Assembly: GCA_022819605.1 (NCBI GenBank) | Contig: JAJEGW010000217.1 | Location: 1 to 49,018 of the forward strand | Origin: Silicimonas sp. | GTDB lineage: Bacteria > Pseudomonadota > Alphaproteobacteria > Rhodobacterales > Rhodobacteraceae | Direction: 5' to 3' | DNA: 49,018 nt | Part shown: in pieces, positions 24,516 to 33,573 of the stretch | How the letters are laid out: each line of letters begins with the position of its first letter | Numbering within the stretch: position 1 is the first letter of the stretch | Notes under the pieces: model-generated | What the model was told of the DNA's origin: nothing | Seen by the model: the letters and a program-made list of their open reading frames with translations, nothing else | The model's database searches: none | Program-made: the position numbers and the translations under genes

Positions 24516-25963
24516 CAACCTTCGACCTCGTAGTAGATGTGCTTGGTCTCCAGGAAGTCGTTCATCGCCTCGACGCCGTGGAGCCGGCCGATTCCGCTTT
24601 GTCGGTACCCGCCCGTTTCGACTTCTGCGAAGAGCCGGTTATGGCAATTGAGCCAGACCGTGCCAAAACGCAGCTTGCGCGCCATGCGCATCGAGACATT
24701 CAGGTCGTTGGTGTATATGGAAGCGGCAAGGCCGTAACGGGTGGCGTTGGCCTTCGCAACGGCTTCCGACTCGTTGCCGAAGCGTTCAAGTGAGACGATG
24801 GGGCCGAAGAGTTCGTCCTGCACGAGATCATGAGTCACGTCCTCGATTTCGAACATCGACGGCGTTATGAAAAATCCACCAGACAACTCATCGCCGCCCG
24901 CCGTGCCACGCACCACGAGATTGGCCTCCTCACCGGCACGATCGACAATTCCGAGAAGCCTCTGCTGGCTCGGCTTGTCTATGAGCGGGCCCAATTCAAC
25001 TCCGTCGGCGCGCGCATCCCCTGTCCTAGTCGCCTCGTATGCCGCCCGAAGACGCATCTTCATCTCGTCGTAGATCGTGTCCTGCACCAGAACTCGGCTG
25101 ATGCACGTGCACATCTGCCCATTGAGCGCCAGCGAGCCGCGCTTGATCTCCGCCACCGCCTTGTCGAGATCCGCGCCATCAAAGACCAGCGCAGGGGCCT
25201 TGCCGCCCAGCTCCAGCGAGACATGCTTTATCGTGTCGGCGGCATTGGCCATGATGATCCTGCCGGTGCGGGACGATCCGGTAAAGGAAATCACGTCGAT
25301 CTCAGGATGCGTGGACAGTACGGTGCCAACCTCGGTGCCGAATTCGTTGACGGAATTGACCACGCCATTGGGCAGCGACGGGACCGACTCGAAGCAGGCC
25401 ATGACTGCTGCATTGGTCAACGGGGTCTGCGATGCCGGTTTTGCGACCACCGTGCAGCCAGCTGCCAGTGCCGGGGCGACTGACCGAACCAGCAGCGTTA
25501 CCGGTGCATTCCAGGGCACGATGACCGAGGCGACACCCGAAGCCTCTCGCGTCATGAGGCTCATCTTGCCGGGCGCGCTCTCGAAAGTTCGGCCAAAGAC
25601 ATTCCGTGCAACGCCCGCATAGTAGCGGGCCTCACCATAGCCGGCGGCAATTTCATGCCGGGCCTGGCCAAGCACCTTGCCGTTTTCCCTGGCCATCAGA
25701 TCCGAGATCTCGTCCGCACGCGATTCCAGGATGTTGGCGAATTCGAGCAGAACCGCCGCGCGAAGCCGGGGGCTTGACGCCCAATCCGTGGCTTCAAAGG
25801 CGTCTCGGGCTGCCATCACCGCCTGACCTGCCAATTCGGTCGACCCGTTCGGAGCCTCGGCGAAGACTGATCCGTCCGAGGGGTTCTGGACCGGGATCAT
25901 GCCGTTCGGCGCGTCCGAAACCCATGAACCGCCAATGTAGTGGTGTCCTTCCTTGGATGGCAT
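24515..25963 (-). CDS. NAD(P)-dependent aldehyde dehydrogenase
   Basis: Oxidises an aldehyde to the acid, 482 residues. VIVPWNAPVTLLVRSVAPALAAG, SFTGSSRTGR (cofactor), LELGGKAP (catalytic Glu) and NGQMCTC (nucleophilic Cys) are all present. DELFGPIVSLERF and the C-terminal GGYRQSGIGR complete the fold. The active-site block reads GQMC rather than GQxC followed by T/S, within the normal family range. It lies 12 bp after the monooxygenase gene. Confidence 0.94.
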   Translation of the reverse strand: MPSKEGHHYIGGSWVSDAPNGMIPVQNPSDGSVFAEAPNGSTELAGQAVMAARDAFEATDWASSPRLRAAVLLEFANILESRADEISDLMARENGKVLGQARHEIAAGYGEARYYAGVARNVFGRTFESAPGKMSLMTREASGVASVIVPWNAPVTLLVRSVAPALAAGCTVVAKPASQTPLTNAAVMACFESVPSLPNGVVNSVNEFGTEVGTVLSTHPEIDVISFTGSSRTGRIIMANAADTIKHVSLELGGKAPALVFDGADLDKAVAEIKRGSLALNGQMCTCISRVLVQDTIYDEMKMRLRAAYEATRTGDARADGVELGPLIDKPSQQRLLGIVDRAGEEANLVVRGTAGGDELSGGFFITPSMFEIEDVTHDLVQDELFGPIVSLERFGNESEAVAKANATRYGLAASIYTNDLNVSMRMARKLRFGTVWLNCHNRLFAEVETGGYRQSGIGRLHGVEAMNDFLETKHIYYEVEG

Positions 25964-25975
25964 GTCAGGAACCTC

Positions 25976-27556
25976 CTAAGTCTGTTGCCCGATGGCGTGG
26001 GCGAGAACTCTCTCGGTGTCAGACTCCGCCGACGAACCAACCCAAGCGATGAACTGATCGGGTCGAACCAGGATCGCGTTGCACCCATAGGCCTTCCGCA
26101 GCGCCCCGGACCGCAGCATCAGAATCTTCAACGGGACGCCAAGCGCATCAGCCGCGCTCACGAATCCGGTCGAAAGCGCATTGTCGCCACTGAGATCCAA
26201 TAGCGTGAAACCTGGGCCGAGCGCATCCCACAGGTCGCCACCGTCCGGCCGTGCCTGAGGCGCAAGGTGATAGCCCGGCTTGGCTTCGAATCCATGCTTG
26301 CCCTTCGCCCCTGACTGATGTCCGGTCTCGCCAAGGACAATGGGCGAACCCGCATAATGTGGCAGGAACTCGGTCACGTCCGCGTCATCTGCATTGGCTC
26401 GCGCGGCCCATGCCCTGTCGAAGGCCGCCCTGTCCTTCTCCGGGGAAAATTTCCGCGTGAACCCGCGAAAGTCCTCGATCATCCGGCTGATGAAGTCCCG
26501 GTTGACCGAGTTGAAGACTGGATGACGTTCGGCGGTATAGCTGTCGAGCAAGCCGGCTCCGGCCCAGCCATTTAGGGCCGCATCAATCTTCCAACTGAGG
26601 TTACGGGCATCTTCAAGGCCTGTATTGACGCCGTAACCCCCGTACGGTGGGTGGCTGTGACAAGCGTCCCCGGCAATGAACACGAGATCGTTGCGATAGG
26701 TCCGGGCGTGCGAAATGCGCAGGTCCCAGAACCCGATATGCTCGAATTCCAGTTCGAATTCCACGCCAACAAATTCGTGAAGGAAGGCATGGAAGTCGAA
26801 GTTCTCCCGCGTGGCACCGTCGGGCACGGGAGCATGAAAAAACCACCCCCCGTTCAGGTCGACACGGCCCAGAAACTGCCAGTAGCCATCCATCGCAGGG
26901 TGCATCACATTGAAGATCGACTTGCCGGGATAACGTTCGAGCAGGTCGTGCAACTCCATGGAACGGAAGACGAGCAAAGCCATGCGCGGCCCTTCGTGGT
27001 CGGTCTCGTTCCGGATGCCGCCGACGTCGCGGGTTACCGATCGCGCCCCGTCGCAGCCCACTGCATAGGCACCCACCACCACATGCGTCGCGCCATCGGC
27101 CTCGTAGGAAACGCGGACGCCGGCATCATCCTGGGTCACGCCAGTGACTTCTGCACCCTGAATGAACGCCACCTGAGGAAGACCGGCAACACGGTCTCTC
27201 AAGACTCTCTCGAGATTGTATTGCGGCAAGCGCTCATTGTCGGCGAAGTAGTAGGGTCGCACGCGCGAGCGTTGAAACCAGTCATAGCGGTAGTCGCCGA
27301 GCAGGCGGCCGTAGGTCACGAGACCGGCATTGCCGAATTCAGGCGGGATCGGCGTAGCCGCACGCACTTGATCCGAGATTCCCCAGGCGCGAAAATGCTC
27401 GCCTGTGCGCTGCGTCAGGTTCTGCCCCTTGGGGATGCGGTGAAGCTCGGTCGTGCGTTCCAGAACCGTGCTCTCGACCCCTTTCAGCGCGAGATCAATC
27501 GCGAGGCCCAGACCAACCGGCCCTACGCCATTGATGATTACCTGTGAATCGGTCAC
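25976..27556 (-). CDS. FAD-dependent monooxygenase (PheA/TfdB-type hydroxylase)
   Basis: Class A flavoprotein hydroxylase of 526 residues. The dinucleotide fold GVGPVGLGLAIDLALKG, the FAD/NADPH motif VGCDGARS and the ribityl motif GDACHSHPPYGGYGVNTGLEDA followed by NLSWKI are textbook. A C-terminal thioredoxin-like part (ILVRPDQFIAWVG) fits the phenol hydroxylase branch. The substrate is probably a phenolic or related ring compound; this is inference. The GTG at 27556 follows GAGGGGA at short spacing; a TTG at 27568 is the alternative. Confidence 0.93.
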   Translation of the reverse strand: MTDSQVIINGVGPVGLGLAIDLALKGVESTVLERTTELHRIPKGQNLTQRTGEHFRAWGISDQVRAATPIPPEFGNAGLVTYGRLLGDYRYDWFQRSRVRPYYFADNERLPQYNLERVLRDRVAGLPQVAFIQGAEVTGVTQDDAGVRVSYEADGATHVVVGAYAVGCDGARSVTRDVGGIRNETDHEGPRMALLVFRSMELHDLLERYPGKSIFNVMHPAMDGYWQFLGRVDLNGGWFFHAPVPDGATRENFDFHAFLHEFVGVEFELEFEHIGFWDLRISHARTYRNDLVFIAGDACHSHPPYGGYGVNTGLEDARNLSWKIDAALNGWAGAGLLDSYTAERHPVFNSVNRDFISRMIEDFRGFTRKFSPEKDRAAFDRAWAARANADDADVTEFLPHYAGSPIVLGETGHQSGAKGKHGFEAKPGYHLAPQARPDGGDLWDALGPGFTLLDLSGDNALSTGFVSAADALGVPLKILMLRSGALRKAYGCNAILVRPDQFIAWVGSSAESDTERVLAHAIGQQT

Positions 27557-27564
27557 GGTTCCCC

Positions 27565-27804
27565 TCAAGCGCTTTCGACAATGCAGACATCCTGGCCCAC
27601 GGCTGCGACCTCGTCCTCGCCGACCAGGATTTCGACCATCACGCCGTCGCCGGGAGCCTCGACTTCGCTAGACACCTTTTCCGTCTCCACCTCATAAAGG
27701 ACGTCTCCCGTCTTGAAGCTATCACCCGCCGCGACGTGCCAGTTCGTGATTGTTCCTTCCTCCATGTTCATCCCGAAGCGGGCAAGTTTCAACTTGGCTT
27801 TCAT
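27565..27804 (-). CDS. Stand-alone lipoyl-domain carrier protein
   Basis: A 79-residue protein that is nothing but a biotinyl/lipoyl swinging domain. The attachment motif VETEKVSSEVEAP places the modified lysine at residue 43, and GDGVMVEILVGEDEVAAVGQDV closes the barrel. It lacks the E3-binding and acyltransferase domains of a normal E2. It lies directly after E1 beta (ATGA overlap), so it is likely the acyl acceptor of that E1. Confidence 0.92.
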   Translation of the reverse strand: MKAKLKLARFGMNMEEGTITNWHVAAGDSFKTGDVLYEVETEKVSSEVEAPGDGVMVEILVGEDEVAAVGQDVCIVESA

Positions 27805-28784
27805 TTTGCCGCCTCGGTAAAGAGCGCCTTTGCGGCTGTGACAATGCGCTCGGCATTCGGCAGCAAGGGCAGTTCCGCTGACGGGGCATAGGGCATTGCA
27901 GTATCCGGCACGGTGATGCGTTGAACAGGCGCCTTCAGCTGGGCGAAGCCCTTGTCAGCAAGAATCGCCGCAACATGGCTGGCGACCGAACAGGCATCAC
28001 GGCTTTCATCCACCACGATCGCGTGACCGGTCTTCGCGACGCTGGCAAGAATCGCCTCCGTGTCGAGCGGCACCAGTGACTGCAGGTCCAGAACCTCCAC
28101 CGACACGCCCAGTTCCGTCTCAAGCCGCATTGCGGCCTGCAATGTCATCCGGGTCATCGATCCCATGGTTATCAGCGTCAGGTCGCTGCCCTCGTGCATT
28201 ATGCGGGCTTCGCCAAGCGGCGTGACGTAGTCGCCGCCCGGGACTTCGTCAGAGTCGCCGCCCCGACCACCGGGTTCAAGAAAGAATGTCGGATTGTCGG
28301 AGCGGATCGCTGCCTTCATGAGACCCTTGGCGTTTTCGGGTGTCGAGGGAACCACCACTTCGACTCCAGCCAGGTTCATGAGAAGCGAAAAGGGCGTGTC
28401 GGAATGCTGGGCCGCAGTCGAACGCCCGCCGCCATAGTTGGCGATCACTGTTATCGGCAAGGTGACCTGCCCTCCGCTCATCAGTCTCAGCTTCGCCATC
28501 TGGTTGGCGATGGCATCAAAGCCCGTGTAGATGAAATTCGAAAACATCATGTGCAGGATGACGCGACAGCCGCATGCGGCCGCACCAACGGAAATTCCCG
28601 TCAGCGTCTGCTCGGAGATCGGCGTGTTGCGCACCCGATCTGCACCGAAACTATCCAGGAGACCACGCGTGTCGCCGAAGATGGAGGCCTCGACGTCTTC
28701 ACCGATCAAGATCGTCTTGTGATCACGCTCCATTTCTTCGACAAGCGCCTGGTTGATCGCTTGTATGAAACGCATCCGCGGCAT
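27801..28784 (-). CDS. Thiamine-diphosphate-dependent dehydrogenase E1, beta subunit
   Basis: Pairs with the E1 alpha gene to decarboxylate a 2-oxo acid or cleave acetoin. The 327-residue protein reads ALVEEMERDHKTILIGEDVEASIFGDTRG, NTPISEQTLTGISVGAAACGCRVI, GGRSTAAQHSDTPFSL, and the C-terminal VLDLQSLVPLDTEAIL with VVDESRDACSVASHV, all E1 beta signatures. The ATG at 28784 coincides with the E1 alpha stop (TGATG). Confidence 0.93.
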   Translation of the reverse strand: MPRMRFIQAINQALVEEMERDHKTILIGEDVEASIFGDTRGLLDSFGADRVRNTPISEQTLTGISVGAAACGCRVILHMMFSNFIYTGFDAIANQMAKLRLMSGGQVTLPITVIANYGGGRSTAAQHSDTPFSLLMNLAGVEVVVPSTPENAKGLMKAAIRSDNPTFFLEPGGRGGDSDEVPGGDYVTPLGEARIMHEGSDLTLITMGSMTRMTLQAAMRLETELGVSVEVLDLQSLVPLDTEAILASVAKTGHAIVVDESRDACSVASHVAAILADKGFAQLKAPVQRITVPDTAMPYAPSAELPLLPNAERIVTAAKALFTEAAK

Positions 28785-29779
28785 CAGGAACCCACCCGCA
28801 TCAACTGTTCCGCCGTGCAGGGATCCGGCGCGGTGCCTGCTTCGCCGAAGGCCACGGCGCCTTCCACGCATGCGTCCACCTCCAATTCCATGCTTGCGCA
28901 CTTGGCGTCGTCCGCCGCTCCGCGATCAATGATCAGCGCTCGGGTTCTTGCAACTGGGTCCTTTGCTCGCCACGCTTGGATTTCTTCGTCACTGCGATAG
29001 GGCGTGGACAGCACCATTGCCTCGGCCGAAAAATGCCCCGAATACCGGTAGGTCCGCGCCTCGATGAAGGCTGGCCCGGCACCGGACCGGCAATGATCCA
29101 CCGCTTCGAGCGCTGTCCTCCAGACCTCCACCACATCATTGCCGTCGATGTTCCAGACCGGGATTCCAAAGGGCTTGGCACGATCGGAGATCACGCCGGA
29201 CGTGACCGTGTCTGAGGGCGAAAACTCGGAAAACCCGTTGTTTTCGCAGACAAAGAGAACAGGCAGCCTCCAAAGCGAGGATATGTTGAGGCTTTCCATC
29301 AGCGACCCTTGGTTGGCTGCCCCGTCACCGAAGAAGCAGACAGCGACACGGCCTTCTCCCTCAAGCTGGTTAGCGAGGCCGGCACCTGTGGCAATGCCAA
29401 GCCCTGCCCCCACGATCCCGTTGGCACCCACGATCCCCTTCGAAAAGTCTGCCACATGCATCGATCCGCCCATGCCGCGGCAGATGCCTTCGGCCTTGCC
29501 GTAGACCTCGGCGAACATCGCGTTGACGTCGCCGCCCTTGGCCAGGTAGTGCCCGTGCCCGCGATGGGTGGAGGTGATCTGGTCACGATCATCAAGAGGG
29601 GCGCAGATCCCGACGGCCACCGCCTCCTGGCCATCGGACAGGTGCACCTGCCCTGGCGTCCTCCCCAGCTTCACGTCGCGGAAGAGCTGCTCCTCCGACT
29701 TCCTGATCAAGAGCATCCGTCGATACATCTCGATCAGGACATCGTCGTCGGGCTGAATGTTGGAGGCGCTCGCTGCCAT
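28784..29779 (-). CDS. Thiamine-diphosphate-dependent dehydrogenase E1, alpha subunit (acetoin-dehydrogenase-like)
   Basis: Carries the thiamine diphosphate motif GDGAANQGSLMESLNISSLWRLPVLFVCENN. RKSEEQLFRDVKLGRTPGQVHLSDGQEAVAVG, STHRGHGHYLAKGGD and RGMGGSMHVADFSKGIVGANGIVGAGL place it near acetoin dehydrogenase alpha. Length is 331 residues. ATG at 29779 follows AGAAGG at good spacing; an open frame extends further up without family similarity. It is the first gene of the operon and diverges from a LysR gene. Confidence 0.93.
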   Translation of the reverse strand: MAASASNIQPDDDVLIEMYRRMLLIRKSEEQLFRDVKLGRTPGQVHLSDGQEAVAVGICAPLDDRDQITSTHRGHGHYLAKGGDVNAMFAEVYGKAEGICRGMGGSMHVADFSKGIVGANGIVGAGLGIATGAGLANQLEGEGRVAVCFFGDGAANQGSLMESLNISSLWRLPVLFVCENNGFSEFSPSDTVTSGVISDRAKPFGIPVWNIDGNDVVEVWRTALEAVDHCRSGAGPAFIEARTYRYSGHFSAEAMVLSTPYRSDEEIQAWRAKDPVARTRALIIDRGAADDAKCASMELEVDACVEGAVAFGEAGTAPDPCTAEQLMRVGS

Positions 29780-29808
29780 GGCATACCTTCTTCTTGCCCG
29801 TGAACGTA

Positions 29809-29825
29809 AGCCGACGGCGTCGGCT
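29809..29825. promoter_or_regulatory. Inverted repeat in the E1 alpha / lysR divergent region
   Basis: AGCCGAC-GGC-GTCGGCT, a perfect 7-bp inverted repeat with 3-bp spacer, 30 bp upstream of the E1 alpha start. Short dyads in divergent lysR promoters are usual LysR recognition sites, so this is a candidate site for the neighbouring regulator. No experimental support. Confidence 0.5.
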
Positions 29826-29904
29826 GCGACAATAGCCCCGGATTTACAGGAGAGGAAAGCGCAACTAATGTCTTTCGAGCCGACCGGGAACAAGGGGCGT
29901 ACCC

Positions 29905-30867
29905 ATGGATTTCCGCCAGCTCAAGTACTTTCACGCCGTCGCCAAGCACGAGAGCCTGACTGCGGCGAGCGAGGCGCTGAACGTGACGCAGCCTGCGATC
30001 GGCCAGCAAATACGGAAACTGGAAGCCGAGCTTGGCCTCAAGCTGCTGACCCGTCATTCACGTGGCATGCGGCCGACCTCTGTCGGCAAGGTCCTGTTCC
30101 AGCGCGCAGAAGACATCCTTGGCGCGGTCGAGAGCACGCGTCGCGAACTGTCCAGGCATCGGAACACCAGCAAGGGGACAGTCCGGATCGGCGTCACCCC
30201 GTCCCTGAGCCGAGTGCTGGTGCCACGGCTGATGGAATTGGGCTTCGACCGGCATCCGGGCATAACGCTTCTCTTCAACCAAGGATTTCCGGCGGACCTG
30301 GAGAGCATGTGGGAGGCCGGAGAGTGCGACTTTGCATTCTTCGACAGGGATGTCGACACGAACGAGGCAGAAAGTCTTCCCGTCTACAATGAGTGCCTGT
30401 GCCTGATCGGACCCCCGGACCTATGCGGGCCGTTGCCGGACCCGGTGCCCATTTCCGAAGTGGCAGGGCTGCCGGTCGTGCTTGACGTACGTGCGGTCTG
30501 GTCCCGCGAACAGCTCGAGCGCGGGTTCAAGAAGACTGGCTCGAAGTGGGTAGACCTGATCGAGTGTTCGTCGATCGAGATCCGGCGGGAATATCTCGTG
30601 CGAGGTCGTCGGTTTTGCGTTGCGCCCATTGCCCAATTCAATGACGAAATTTCCGCCGGGCTCGCCGACCATCGCGGCATTGACTTGCCCAGTTTCAATC
30701 GCACGGTCCACCTTGCCGGGCCGCGGGTCGAGAATATGACGGAAGCCCAGCGCAACATCCGGACACTCATCGTCGAGATCGCCGACGATCTGATCAAGGC
30801 CGCCAACGTGGCTTGGCAACCGCCGGAATGGACATCTGCCGAAAGTAGCAATTCTTCTACCAGATAA
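29905..30867 (+). CDS. LysR-family transcriptional regulator
   Basis: Regulator of 320 residues. The N-terminal HTH is intact: MDFRQLKYFHAVAKHESLTA, NVTQPAIGQQIRKLEAELGLKLL. The effector-binding domain begins GTVRIGVTPSLSRVLVPRLM. AAGGGGCG precedes the ATG. Divergent position, 125 bp from the E1 alpha start, makes activation of that catabolic operon its likely job; control of the downstream sulfotransferase gene is also possible. Confidence 0.93.
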   Translation: MDFRQLKYFHAVAKHESLTAASEALNVTQPAIGQQIRKLEAELGLKLLTRHSRGMRPTSVGKVLFQRAEDILGAVESTRRELSRHRNTSKGTVRIGVTPSLSRVLVPRLMELGFDRHPGITLLFNQGFPADLESMWEAGECDFAFFDRDVDTNEAESLPVYNECLCLIGPPDLCGPLPDPVPISEVAGLPVVLDVRAVWSREQLERGFKKTGSKWVDLIECSSIEIRREYLVRGRRFCVAPIAQFNDEISAGLADHRGIDLPSFNRTVHLAGPRVENMTEAQRNIRTLIVEIADDLIKAANVAWQPPEWTSAESSNSSTR

Positions 30868-30928
30868 AAGCAATCCCGTCTTTTTTGCGTGCGACGGCCT
30901 TTGCATTGTATCATCAGGGAGACTGTCA

Positions 30929-32590
30929 ATGCCGACACCGCAGTTCCTTACGGAACCGACCATAGAACATGGGCCGGAATACGCGCCACTTGTCGCCCGG
31001 CTGCGCGCGGATACGTCGGGTGCGGACGAGATTCGTGTCAGGATCGAGCAGAACGGCGACGTCTGGACGATCACTTTCCCGGTCGCGGGCGGCTGCTACC
31101 TGCTGCTTGGGTTCCATCCTGAAGGCGTGGCGAGTGCAACGGTGCAGATCGCGGGGCGGGACGGTGCCGCGACATGGCCGAAGACGATCGCGCACCGACT
31201 GAACGATGTACCGACCTCGCCGCTTGAAATGCCGCCGCTGCAGACACGTGTCTCTCAGCCGCATCGCATGGCGGGCCGATTCACTTTCCTCACCGTTCGC
31301 CGCCGCGCCGTGGGACGCATCACGGACATGACGGTAGCACAGCGCAAATGGCTCACCCATTGGGGCATGCTTGTCGCGGTCGACAATCAGGGCCGGATGC
31401 GCTGGATGCGCAAGCTCGACCGACGCGCCGCGGGCATCGAGCATTTGGCGAGCGGCAACCTGTTTGTCCATGACACCGAGTCCTGTTCGCGAGAAATCGA
31501 CGTTGCCGGGGACGTCATCCGAGCCTGGTATGCCGCGCGACGACCGCAGGGCGCAGAGGAAGGCGGCATTCCCGTTGACGTTCGCAGCCTGCATCATCAG
31601 CCCCACCAAATGCCGAACGGCAATTTCCTTGCGCTCTCGGCACACGCAAGGCCCGTGAAGGACTGGCCGGCGTCGGTCCGCGAGCCCCGCAAGTACAAGG
31701 CTGATCGCGAAATCGTCGGCGACATGGTTGTCGAGTTCACGCCTGATGGCGAAGTTGTCTGGAGCTGGGACAGCTTTGACCACCTTGATCCCTACCGCAT
31801 CGGGTATGATGCGCTGGATGCCTACTGGCATGTCCGCGGATTTCCAGGCGCGGCCGACTGGACCCACGGGAACGGCGTAGCCTACGACGCGAGTGATGAT
31901 TCAGTTCTGGTGTCTTTGCGTCTGCAGGACTGCATTCTGAAGATTGATCGAAAGTCGGGCGAAATAGTCTGGATCCTTGGAGATCATGATGGCTGGCCTT
32001 CCCGGCTGCATGACAAGCTACTGACCCCGGTTGGTGAGAACTTCCGGTGGCCCTGGCACATGCACAACCCCCGAGTCACGTCGGAAGGAACGATCATGCT
32101 GTTCGACAACGGCATCTACGGAGCGCGTCCTGGACAGGAACGGATCCCCTTCCACGAGAGCTTCTCGCGCGGCGTGGAGTACCGCGTTGACAGGGACGCA
32201 ATGTCGGTGGAGCAAGTCTGGGCTTCCGCGTTGACGGATGCCGATGTCATGGAACGCACCTGGGCCATGGGCGATGCACACCGGCTGGAAGACAGCGACA
32301 CGGCACTGGTGATTCACTCCATCGCGATGCCCCAAGGCCGCGACGACATCGGGATGGATGAGGATGATCGGTCACTGCGCTACGTGTCTGAATTCCCTTC
32401 CCATGCCCGAATCCTCGAATACAACCGCAAGGACATCAGAGACATCGTGTTTGACATGACCGTGCGTGACGAAAACGACCTGATCCACTGGGAGGTCTTT
32501 TCCGGCGCACGGGTCGACAGCCTCTATCCCGAATGCAGCGGCATCAAGCTGGACTTGTGCGACACGCTGCAAACGGCGGGTGCGGCATGA
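30929..32590 (+). CDS. Aryl-sulfate sulfotransferase family protein
   Basis: Beta-propeller enzyme of the ASST family, which moves sulfate between phenolic compounds without PAPS through a sulfo-histidine. The 553-residue protein has ITDMTVAQRKWLTHWGMLVAVDNQG, RSLHHQPHQMPNGNFLAL, DWTHGNGVAYDASDDSVLVSL with ILKIDRKSGEIVWILGDHDGW, and FRWPWHMHNPRV. These give the propeller blades and His residues expected at the active site. Periplasmic family members have signal peptides; none is seen here, so this one may act in the cytoplasm. AGGGAGA precedes the ATG; the end overlaps the next gene by 4 bp. Confidence 0.88.
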   Translation: MPTPQFLTEPTIEHGPEYAPLVARLRADTSGADEIRVRIEQNGDVWTITFPVAGGCYLLLGFHPEGVASATVQIAGRDGAATWPKTIAHRLNDVPTSPLEMPPLQTRVSQPHRMAGRFTFLTVRRRAVGRITDMTVAQRKWLTHWGMLVAVDNQGRMRWMRKLDRRAAGIEHLASGNLFVHDTESCSREIDVAGDVIRAWYAARRPQGAEEGGIPVDVRSLHHQPHQMPNGNFLALSAHARPVKDWPASVREPRKYKADREIVGDMVVEFTPDGEVVWSWDSFDHLDPYRIGYDALDAYWHVRGFPGAADWTHGNGVAYDASDDSVLVSLRLQDCILKIDRKSGEIVWILGDHDGWPSRLHDKLLTPVGENFRWPWHMHNPRVTSEGTIMLFDNGIYGARPGQERIPFHESFSRGVEYRVDRDAMSVEQVWASALTDADVMERTWAMGDAHRLEDSDTALVIHSIAMPQGRDDIGMDEDDRSLRYVSEFPSHARILEYNRKDIRDIVFDMTVRDENDLIHWEVFSGARVDSLYPECSGIKLDLCDTLQTAGAA

Positions 32591-33573
32591 ACGGTCTTTC
32601 GCCCTTGTCCGTACAGGAAATCATGGCCAGCGACCCAGCCCACATGCCGATGGAGCGCGCGCCGGAATGGATGGAGGGTGCAGCTTACGTAATCGACCGG
32701 TTCGTGCCCTTGGACGAGGCGGCCGTGCCGATCACCGATCTGGGGCTTGTTCGAGCCGATGCGGTCTACGATGTCGTGTCCGTCAGTCGCGGACAGTTCT
32801 TCCGACTTGCAGACCATCAGGCCCGCTTTGCACGCTCCTGCGACCGCATGGAGCTTTCAAATCCATTCGCTCAAGCCGAAGAGGCGGCATTGCTGAACGA
32901 ACTCGTTGCGCGCACTGGGCTCAAGGACGCCTATGTCTGGTGGGCGGTCACCCGGGGAGCGAACCTGCCGCACCCCAGCGACCGGCTGCATGCGGAGCGC
33001 TTCCAGAACAGGTTCTATGCCTTCGTGATCCCTTACGTGTTCATCAAGGACGATGCAGACCGGCAGGCAGGCATTCACCTTCATGTCTCGAAGGACTACA
33101 TCCGCATTCCCGCAAACGCCATCGACCCCCGCGCAAAGAACTTCTGTTCACTCGACCTGAACATGTCGTTGATGGAGGCGGGCGCCGCCGGTGCCGGGTG
33201 GAGCGTGCTGACCGACGGGAACAACGTCCTGACCGAGGCGCCAGGCTCGAACATCTTCGTGGTCCGCGAGAACAGGATCATGACACCGGAGCTTGGCTGC
33301 CTCGAGGGAATCACGCGGCTCACGACTTTGGAGCTTTGCGCAGAGATCGGGCTGAGCATCGAAGTGGGCACGGTGACCGTAGACGACCTCGTGACCGCTG
33401 ACGAAGCGTTCCTGACTTCCAGCGCTGGCGGCATCCTTCCAGTCTCAATTGTCAACGACCAACCGATTTGCCAGGGGTCCGGACCTGTCTCGACTCGCAT
33501 TCACAACCTCTACTGGGAGAAGCGCTGGGCCGGGTGGCACGGCACCCCAGTAGACTACGAGGCAGTCAGTTGA
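32587..33573 (+). CDS. Class IV PLP-dependent aminotransferase
   Basis: Fold-type IV transaminase, 328 residues, related to branched-chain and D-amino-acid aminotransferases. The PLP lysine is in DPRAKNFCSLDLNMSLMEA; VLTEAPGSNIFVV and LEGITRLTTLELCAEIGL bind the cofactor phosphate, and SSAGGILPV is the late family loop. Substrate unknown. Its ATG overlaps the sulfotransferase stop (ATGA), an unusual pairing suggesting the two act on one nitrogen-containing compound. Its 3' end overlaps the convergent VOC gene by 19 bp. Confidence 0.92.
   Translation: MNGLSPLSVQEIMASDPAHMPMERAPEWMEGAAYVIDRFVPLDEAAVPITDLGLVRADAVYDVVSVSRGQFFRLADHQARFARSCDRMELSNPFAQAEEAALLNELVARTGLKDAYVWWAVTRGANLPHPSDRLHAERFQNRFYAFVIPYVFIKDDADRQAGIHLHVSKDYIRIPANAIDPRAKNFCSLDLNMSLMEAGAAGAGWSVLTDGNNVLTEAPGSNIFVVRENRIMTPELGCLEGITRLTTLELCAEIGLSIEVGTVTVDDLVTADEAFLTSSAGGILPVSIVNDQPICQGSGPVSTRIHNLYWEKRWAGWHGTPVDYEAVS

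Noticed and set aside
27556..27580. AAGCGCT near 27568 as a fourth LacI operator
   Set aside because: Only the core matches; the outer TGA and TCA are missing and it lies in a coding overlap.
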